The position numbers and the translations under genes were made by a program. Under the pieces are notes generated by a model. The model made no database searches. It saw only the letters and a program-made list of their open reading frames with translations, and had not been told where the DNA came from. From NCBI RefSeq assembly GCF_030272615.1, contig NC_081409.1, forward strand, positions 612,728,755 to 612,792,754: a stretch of 64,000 nt of DNA, read 5' to 3'. This DNA comes from Cryptomeria japonica (lineage: Eukaryota; Streptophyta; Pinopsida; Cupressales; Cupressaceae). Below, one piece after another: positions 58,146 to 64,000 of the stretch. The first letter of the stretch is position 1, and every line of letters starts with the position of its first letter.

Positions 58146-59676
58146 TGTTGGCATGTTGGCATAACTGATGGAGATGATGGTGTACCGGTAAAGGACTATT
58201 GGTGATGATATATTGATGGACTGTTGGTGATGATATAATTATGATATGATGCTTGATGATTAGTTATTTGTGTTTTCATTGATGGAAACCATGTTTTTCC
58301 ATGTTTGTTTATGTTTGGTATCTCATCTAAGTTTACTGGTTAAGTCTAACTGGTAATGGATCGAATTGTATTGAGCTGGAAAGCAAAACTGCCAAGTGAC
58401 AGTGAACCGGTAAGCAAGAATAGAGAAGGAGATGGTTGCGATAGAGATCTGTGTTGAGTTTGGTGTTGTGGTTTGGAATGTGTGCTTATCACATCATAAT
58501 GATTCTATGACTTGAACCGCATCATATTTGGAGAACCGAAAGTAAGTTTCTAATTGACTGTTGTATAATTAGCTAGGGTTTGAGAACGGGTATCAAGATC
58601 ATCTTTCACTGGTGATGATTTATGGTTTGGCAGTGATTCTTTTCATGTTCATAAGTTGATGATGACGTGTCAGAATCCATGTGAAGAGATAACATTTTTT
58701 TTTGGCGCGTACAAGGATCGAATTTCTTGGGAAGCAATGAAGTGCTTAGAAGAATGTGTTAAGGGTTTGACAACTTATTAGATCGATGTGTGGTGATGAG
58801 TTGTGATCATTCAATGGTTGTAATATTTGTCTTGTAATTTGTTGTAATGATTTGTAATGATTTGTAATGATCTAATATGATCTATGATGTGGATTCATTG
58901 TAGGTTAGGGTTTTGTAACTGACCTAATTGTAAAATGTATTGAGGTCAAGTTTGAGAAGGTTGAGTGTGTCGGTGATCAGAGAAGTGTGTGTGTGCCGAA
59001 CCAAATTGAGATGTCTACATGAGAGAAGCAGATTGGAGATGACAAGGATATGTAATAGAAATCTATGAAGTACTGAGTCAAGATCATTTATCTGTTGTTT
59101 CCTAATAGTTGTAGCAGAATTAAAATCCCTTAATCGAGTAGGTTCTAACATGCCTTATCTTGTAAATCCCTTCATCGGGTGGCTCATTAATTTGGGTTTA
59201 AATCCTCCAACAAGGTTACTCCTAATAGGGTAAAGCTTCTAACAGAGCTAAGTTGTAAAATTTGTTGACCAAGTGACTCCTAACAGGGTCTACTCTTAAC
59301 CGGGCATTGTTGTAAAGCTCCTAACCAGGCTAGGCTCCTAACAAGGCGCATTCCGAAAGAGTGCATATTTTTGTGGGTACCAATTCCCACCGTGGTTTTT
59401 CCCATTTGGGTTTCCACGTGAAAAATCCTCGTGTTCATGTTGTGGATGGATTATGCATTTGACGTCTTTACTATATTTTCTTAATGATGAACACTTAAGT
59501 TGCTACCGATAATGTTTTAGTAAATCTGCATTAAGTGATTGTTTGATCAGCTACTGGTATTGGTTATGAACTATTTTGTGAAGTATTGTTTAGATTGGTG
59601 AAAATTTTGCAGTTTACTATTATCACGGATTCACCCCCCCCCTCCTCTCAGTGTTAACCAAATCCTCACATTAACA
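58146..59676 (+). repeat. 5' LTR of copia F
   Basis: 1531 bp from TGTTGGCATGTTGG to CTCACATTAACA. It includes CCCACCGTGGTTTTTCCC and GGGTTTCCACGTG (about 59387-59421), shared with the other copia LTRs, and TTCACCCCCCCCCTCCTCTC before the end. Repeated AACAAGG / AACAGGG / AACCGGG words fill about 59200-59345. Confidence 0.82.
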
Positions 59677-59678
59677 GT

Positions 59679-59690
59679 TGGTATCTAAGC
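59679..59690 (+). other. Primer binding site of copia F
   Basis: TGGTATCTAAGC, two bases inside the LTR; three bases differ from the perfect initiator tRNA-Met complement seen in element E. Confidence 0.82.
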
Positions 59691-59744
59691 ATTAGGTCCT
59701 CTTTGTGCAGAAGCTTAACCGCTTAATGAAACAAAGCGAGGAAG

Positions 59745-60863
59745 ATGTTGAAGAAGGAGGGTTCCAAATTCACTAAGGACAATTACTGGATATGGAGTGA
59801 TAGAATGAAGATATATATCAAAGGTATGGGTGCTCAATTCTAGCAGCATGTTATTACTTAGTATCTACCTACTACCGGTCCTCTAACTGCAGATCAGTTG
59901 AAGGAGCAACAACAAAAAATTCAAGCACTGGAAGTCATAGTAAGTACACTGGTTGATACTGAATATATTGATGTCCATGGTTTAGAGACTTCTTTTGAAG
60001 TTTGGGAGAAGTTAGAATTAATCTATGGTGGTGATAAGCATATTCAAAAGGATAAAGAAGAGAGTCTTAGAGGAAAGTTTTATGATATGATAATGATGGA
60101 AGGAGAAAATATTACTCAGTATGGATAGAGGATTAAAGAAGTTATCGATGGAATCAAAAGTGTTGGTGGTACTATAGAAGAAGACACTATTGTGAGTAAG
60201 ATGTTGAGAACCCTATTTCCTGCCTATGCCATCAGAGTGTTTGTTATTCAAGAGTTGAGGTCAGTTACTAAGGATAAGGTTACCGTTGATTCTTTGATTG
60301 GTAAGCTCACTGCTTTTGAGTTAAATAGTTTTGATAACAGTGTACCCAAGACATAATCTGATTTTAAAGCATTTGTATCTAGTGTACCGGTGAGAAAAGG
60401 AAAATATGTTTGTCAAAGTCATGAATGCAGGTCAAGTCATCTTGGCGGTGGTAAAGGTGATGTGGATGATGAAGGTAATCTGATGGAGTTTGAAGCTCTA
60501 TTGGCTAAAAGACTTCCAAGAGGCACTGGTAAGTACAAAGGTAAGTTGCCTCTCAAATATTTCTCTTGTAACAAGATAGGACACATTAATGCACATAGTC
60601 CTAATAATGATCATAAGGAAAAGTTTATAAAATATAAGGGAAAAGGAAAGAAACAATGTTATGTTGTAGTTGATGAAGGTGCCACTGATGAGGAATCTGA
60701 GGATGAATACAATGAGGAGATTGTTTTTGTTGTTGTTAACGAAGATTTGTTTGATAAGAAGGCTTTAGTATCTCGCATTGACAACAATGATGAATGGATT
60801 ATTGATAGTGGTTGCTCACACCACATGACCAGTGATAAGAACAAGTTTATTTCTCTTAAATAA
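59745..60863 (+). pseudogene. Copia F gag and protease
   Basis: ATG at 59745 begins MLKKEGSKFTKDNYWIW, the gag start. One phase runs to 61466 with stops near 59836, at 60126, 60354 and 60861. Gag motifs: TSFEVWEKLELIYGGDKH, RGKFYDMIMMEGENITQY, LRTLFPAYAIRVF and LIGKLTAFELNSF. The zinc knuckle is YFSCNKIGHINAHS: the first and last Cys of CCHC are lost. The protease holds WIIDSGCSHHMTSDKNKF with intact D-S-G (about 60796-60850). Confidence 0.82.
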
Positions 60864-60905
60864 TTTGATGGCGGTGTAATAAGATTTGGAAACAATTCAC
60901 CTTCT

Positions 60906-61712
60906 ATGGTTAAAGGTAAAGGTTATATCTCTTTGAATGGTACAAGTAATGTTGATGATGTATTTTGGGTTGAAGGTTTAAAATATAACTTGTTGAGTGT
61001 TGGTCAGTTGAATGGCAAAGGTTATCATCTTGAGTTTAAGAGTGGAGTTTGCAGGATCTTAGGATGCAAAGGAGAACTGATTGCTACTGGTAAGCAAACT
61101 AAAGGTAACTTATTCCATCCAAATGCTAATGTGAACAATTTTTTGGTTGCTAAGATTGAAGATATCTGGTTATGGCATAGAAGGTTTTGTCATGTGAATT
61201 TTGATAATGTGATTAAGGTCAGTAAATCTAGTATGGTGAGAGGCATACCACAACTTGTTAAATTGGAGAATGTGTTGTGTAAACAATGTCATTTGGGTAA
61301 GATGACTACATCTTCTTTTAAGAGAAAATATTTTTCTTCTGAGAATATTCTAGATTTGGTGCACACTGACTTATGTGGTCCTATGAGGAATAGAAGTTTT
61401 TATGGTGATAAATATTTCATGATATTTACTAATGATTTTTCTAGAATGATGTGGGTTATTTTTTGAAGGAAAAGCCAGATGCTTTCAGCAAGTTCAAGGC
61501 ATTCAAAGCCTTAGTGGAAAGAGAAACTGGTAAGAATCTTGAGTGCCCAAGATTTGACTGGGGTGGAGAGTTTACATCTGATGAGTTTGTGAGATATTGT
61601 GATAAAAATGGAATAAAGAGGTAGTTATCTGCTCCAAGGACACCACAATAGAATGGAATTGCAGAAAGCAAAAACAAAACCATTATTCAAGAAACAAGGA
61701 CTATGCTGATAT
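60906..61712 (+). pseudogene. Copia F GAG-pre-integrase and integrase core
   Basis: The zinc region reads DIWLWHRRFCHVNFDNVIKV...CKQCHLGKM with both His and both Cys. Core: LVHTDLCGPM (first Asp), then a frameshift at about 61464 after MMWVIF, RFDWGGEF (second Asp; the Asn of DNGGEF is Trp), and NGIAESKNKT (Glu). TAG stops at 61622 and 61649 replace Gln in the R-Q-L-S-A-P-R-T-P-Q-Q-N-G motif. Confidence 0.82.
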
Positions 61713-61963
61713 AGGGAGATGTACCTAAGATGTTTTGGAGAGATGCAGTCAGTACTATTGTTTAGACATTTAACCCGGTACTGGTGAAGAAAGGTAATGA
61801 TAAAAAACCTTATGAGTTATGGTATGGTAGAAATCCTAGGGAGATGTACCTAAGATGTTTTGGAGAGATGCAGTCAGTACTATTGTTTAGACATTTAACC
61901 AGGTACTGGTGAAGAAAGGTAATGATAAAAAAACCCTATGAGTTATGGTATGGTAGAAATCCT
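61713..61963 (+). repeat. Tandem duplication of 125 bp inside integrase of copia F
   Basis: AGGGAGATGTACCTAAGATG begins at 61713 and again at 61838. The two copies (125 and 126 bp) are identical except for CCCGG/CCAGG and one or two bases in an A run before CCTATGAG. The segment codes for the MFWRDAVSTI...ELWYGRNP part of integrase, so that stretch is present twice. Integrase families have it once. Confidence 0.93.
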
Positions 61964-62629
61964 AGTGTTAGTTACTTCAAAGTTTTGGGCAGCGGATGTT
62001 TTATAAAAAGAGATGATTATACTAATAAATTTGATGCTAAGAGTGATGAAGGAACATTTCTTGGCTACTCTACTAAGAGCAAAGCTTTTAAGTGTTACAA
62101 CAAAAGGACAAAGAAGATTGTGGAGAGTGTGAATTTAAAAGTTGATGAGTACTCTGATGAATCTGATGATACCAACAAATCTGATCTAACAGATGATGAA
62201 CAAAAAATTGTGTTTATTGAACCAGAAGTACAAAAAGATGTTGAGAAGAACAATGCGGATGAAGATGCTCAACCGGTAGAAGATGAAGAAGATTAAGAAC
62301 AAGAAGAGGCTATTGCACCAGAACAGGTAATACCTAGATATATAAGGCTAGATCATTTTGAAGACCAGATCATAGGTGACAAGAATACTGAAGTGCAGAC
62401 TAGAAGAAAAATCAAAGAAAGCTTTTGTCTGATTTCTGTAGTTGAACCAAATACAGTTAGAGAAGCTCTAAAGGATGATGACTGGTTAAATGCAATGAAT
62501 GAAGAACTTGATTAGATTGAGAAAAACAATACTTGGTCACTTGTTCCTAGACCTGATGATAAAAATGTGATTGGTACAAAATGGGTATTTAGAAACAAGC
62601 TGAATGAAGATGGAGAAGTTATTAGAAAT
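61964..62629 (+). pseudogene. Copia F integrase C-terminal part and reverse transcriptase start
   Basis: ORF 61922-62296 holds SYFKVLGSGCFIKRDDYTNKF, FLGYSTKSKAFKCYNKR, then an acidic tail. After a stop the linker continues with RYIRLDHFEDQIIGDK and SFCLISVVEPNTVREAL. The reverse transcriptase starts with EELD, TAG at 62513, IEKNNTWSLVPRPDDKN and [19 protein letters not shown]. It is cut there by insertion H. Confidence 0.8.
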
Positions 62630-64000
62630 TGTGGGGGCAATAAAAGCGAGATCGGGTGACTAGGATCTAATCCCACTTTTTCCAACACATTGGGAATACA
62701 AAAGAGCCTAGGGAGATAGCTCACTTTGACTATTTCTTGTGAGAAAGAGAGAGCCAAGGATTATCTCTTAGGTTTTCTATTTCTCTTGTTGCAAATGATG
62801 AGAAAAACTAGGGTTTGAATGATCAACTAGACTAGGAGATAAAGAATGAAGCACAAATGAACTTGAAATTGCACAAACTTGCAGATCTAAAACTGAGATA
62901 ATGAAAACATGAAAGGGGGAGGATTTTGGATGTGTACCTGATGCTGCAGACTGAGCCAAACTGACTAGGACCAGGGTGTCATTCCACTGTCACTGATGGA
63001 CTGACAAAGAGATGTAACTGAGAAACTACAAATATGAGATCCTGAAGCTGCAACCTGTCAAATTTCACTGCAAAGTGGAGGGATTAGGGTGCCGCGCCCT
63101 TGTCCTTGACATTTTTCTACACTTTTGAGACTTCTAGGTGGTGTTGATGCCTTTTCCAGATCTGAAACTGCTTTTGGGTACCTATTTCTGCACTTGCAAC
63201 TGAAAAGGGAAGGTTTGGTGGCTATATAGGGTTTTGCCTTAGTCAAACCCCCGTGTTGGTGATTTCCACCTCCACAAATAGACGATAATGTACTAAAAAT
63301 GTATGTGCTAGAACCTTGTGTGTATGCAAGATCCTAAATGATAAGAAACTAGAGCTACCCCACACATGAGAGTAAACCCTAAATGTAAATGAGAATGTAA
63401 ATAACAATGCTTCAAACCAAATATGATAAATTATCTAAAGTATGAAGGTAAATGTGCAAATTGATTTAAAGAAGCTCATACAAAGACATGAAAATAACAT
63501 GAAATCATACCAATCCCAAAGGGAGAGATATTGCCACTAGATCTCCTATTACTCTTCAATGTCTTCAAGGCTCCTAATTGATGATGAGTGCTTGATGAAA
63601 TGTTGTTAAATGTTGTTTAATGTTGTTGGATGTTGTTGAAGACTCCACATAGGCTTCTCTTTCACTACATAGAAGGCTCCTTATGCTTGCTTTGTTGAAA
63701 ACTCCCTTAGATTAGATAGATCTTAGTTGCCTTCAAATGAAGAAAGAGAGCTCTTATGTATGAAACCCTAGATCTTAATTTTTACTTAATTCCGCCTTTA
63801 GGCTGACCTAGGAATTGAATTTCCTACCAATCTTTTGGGGTTAAGCATTATAATATCATGGAATTATGCTCCTGAAATTTCGGGAAAAAAGTCGAGGACC
63901 ATGTGCTTTCCCGCCACTGTCTGACCAACTTTTCACCAAATTTCCAGGGTCGTTAGATATAATGATATTAGAGAGAAAACCAAAGTTACAACTTATTTCA
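62630..64000. mobile_element. Insertion H, LTR-like start, runs off the window
   Basis: The copia F frame stops exactly at 62629 and unrelated sequence begins TGTGGGGGCAATAAAAGC. A TG start in the middle of a conserved domain suggests an LTR terminus; the preceding GAAAT (62625-62629) would be the left target duplication. No second end is in the window, so orientation and family are open. Minus-strand ORFs at 62777-62959 and 63058-63246 show no domain. Around 63600 GTTGTT(A/G)AATGTTGTT-like words repeat. Confidence 0.55.

Larger units (their letters stand above)
58146..62629 (+). mobile_element. Copia element F (Tork-like), 5' part
   Basis: Starts with an LTR (58146-59676), a tRNA-iMet-type primer site, gag, protease, integrase and the start of reverse transcriptase, all plus strand, in copia order. 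Left flank is AATAT (58141-58145); the right flank is not in the window. The frame is broken by TAG stops and by a frameshift near 61464. The element is interrupted at 62629 by insertion H in the reverse transcriptase, right after VIRN. Confidence 0.85.

Noticed and set aside
1-64000. Host gene, tRNA or rRNA
   Set aside because: Nearly all long ORFs trace to retroelement domains, their shadows or repeats; no tRNA cloverleaf or rRNA-like stretch was noticed by eye. A tRNAscan or Infernal run would settle the RNA part.

Overview
This window is intergenic plant DNA made almost entirely of nested LTR retrotransposons. I found no host protein-coding gene, rRNA, tRNA or CRISPR array. It looks like a large-genome seed plant, plausibly a gymnosperm: Ty1/copia elements primed by initiator tRNA-Met, Tat/Athila-like Ty3/gypsy elements, long LTRs, heavy decay. 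The species is an inference and cannot be fixed from the sequence.

Layout. (1) 1-2340: a minus-strand copia pol fragment (G), split by a plus-strand solo LTR (170-1554). (2) 2341-4449: unclassified AT-rich DNA ending in a polypurine tract, then a candidate LTR (4450-5481). (3) From about 5482 to 58145 runs the remains of one plus-strand gypsy element (A), cut into four pieces (5482-6626, 17157-17912, 42016-42204, 56501-58145) by three large insertions. First is a very young, pol-less minus-strand LTR element (6627-17156). Second is a Tat-like gypsy element B (17913-42010). Third is a minus-strand copia element D (42205-56500). B contains two solo LTRs, an 838-bp insertion in its 5' LTR, and a non-autonomous element C (32498-39405) placed inside its second RNase H domain. 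D contains copia element E (47009-54082) and a DNA transposon with terminal inverted repeats (43719-44705). (4) At 58146 a plus-strand copia element F begins inside the RNase H end of A. F is itself interrupted at 62630 by another LTR-like insertion (H) that runs off the window.

Most junctions were checked by target-site duplications: ATTAC, ACATA, CAAAT/CAAAC, GAAAC/AAAAC, TGATA, AGTTT/AGTAT, TATT. The nesting therefore gives a relative insertion order, G and A being oldest. The LTRs of the 6627-17156 element differ at one position I could see in 1476 bp, so it is the youngest datable insertion.

The most interesting item is element C. It has LTRs, a tRNA-Met primer site and a polypurine tract, but no protease, integrase or reverse transcriptase. 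It carries a coiled-coil protein with four CCHC zinc knuckles, and a second ORF of about 1,040 codons that I could not assign. The 28 bp up to and including its polypurine tract nearly match those of copia elements D and E, so it is probably a parasite of Tork-like copia elements. The young 6627-17156 element looks like a parallel case: it has no recognisable gag-pol, a polypurine tract matching that of gypsy B at 13 of 14 bases, and an unusual array of about 24 GCGCT(A) motifs next to its primer binding site.
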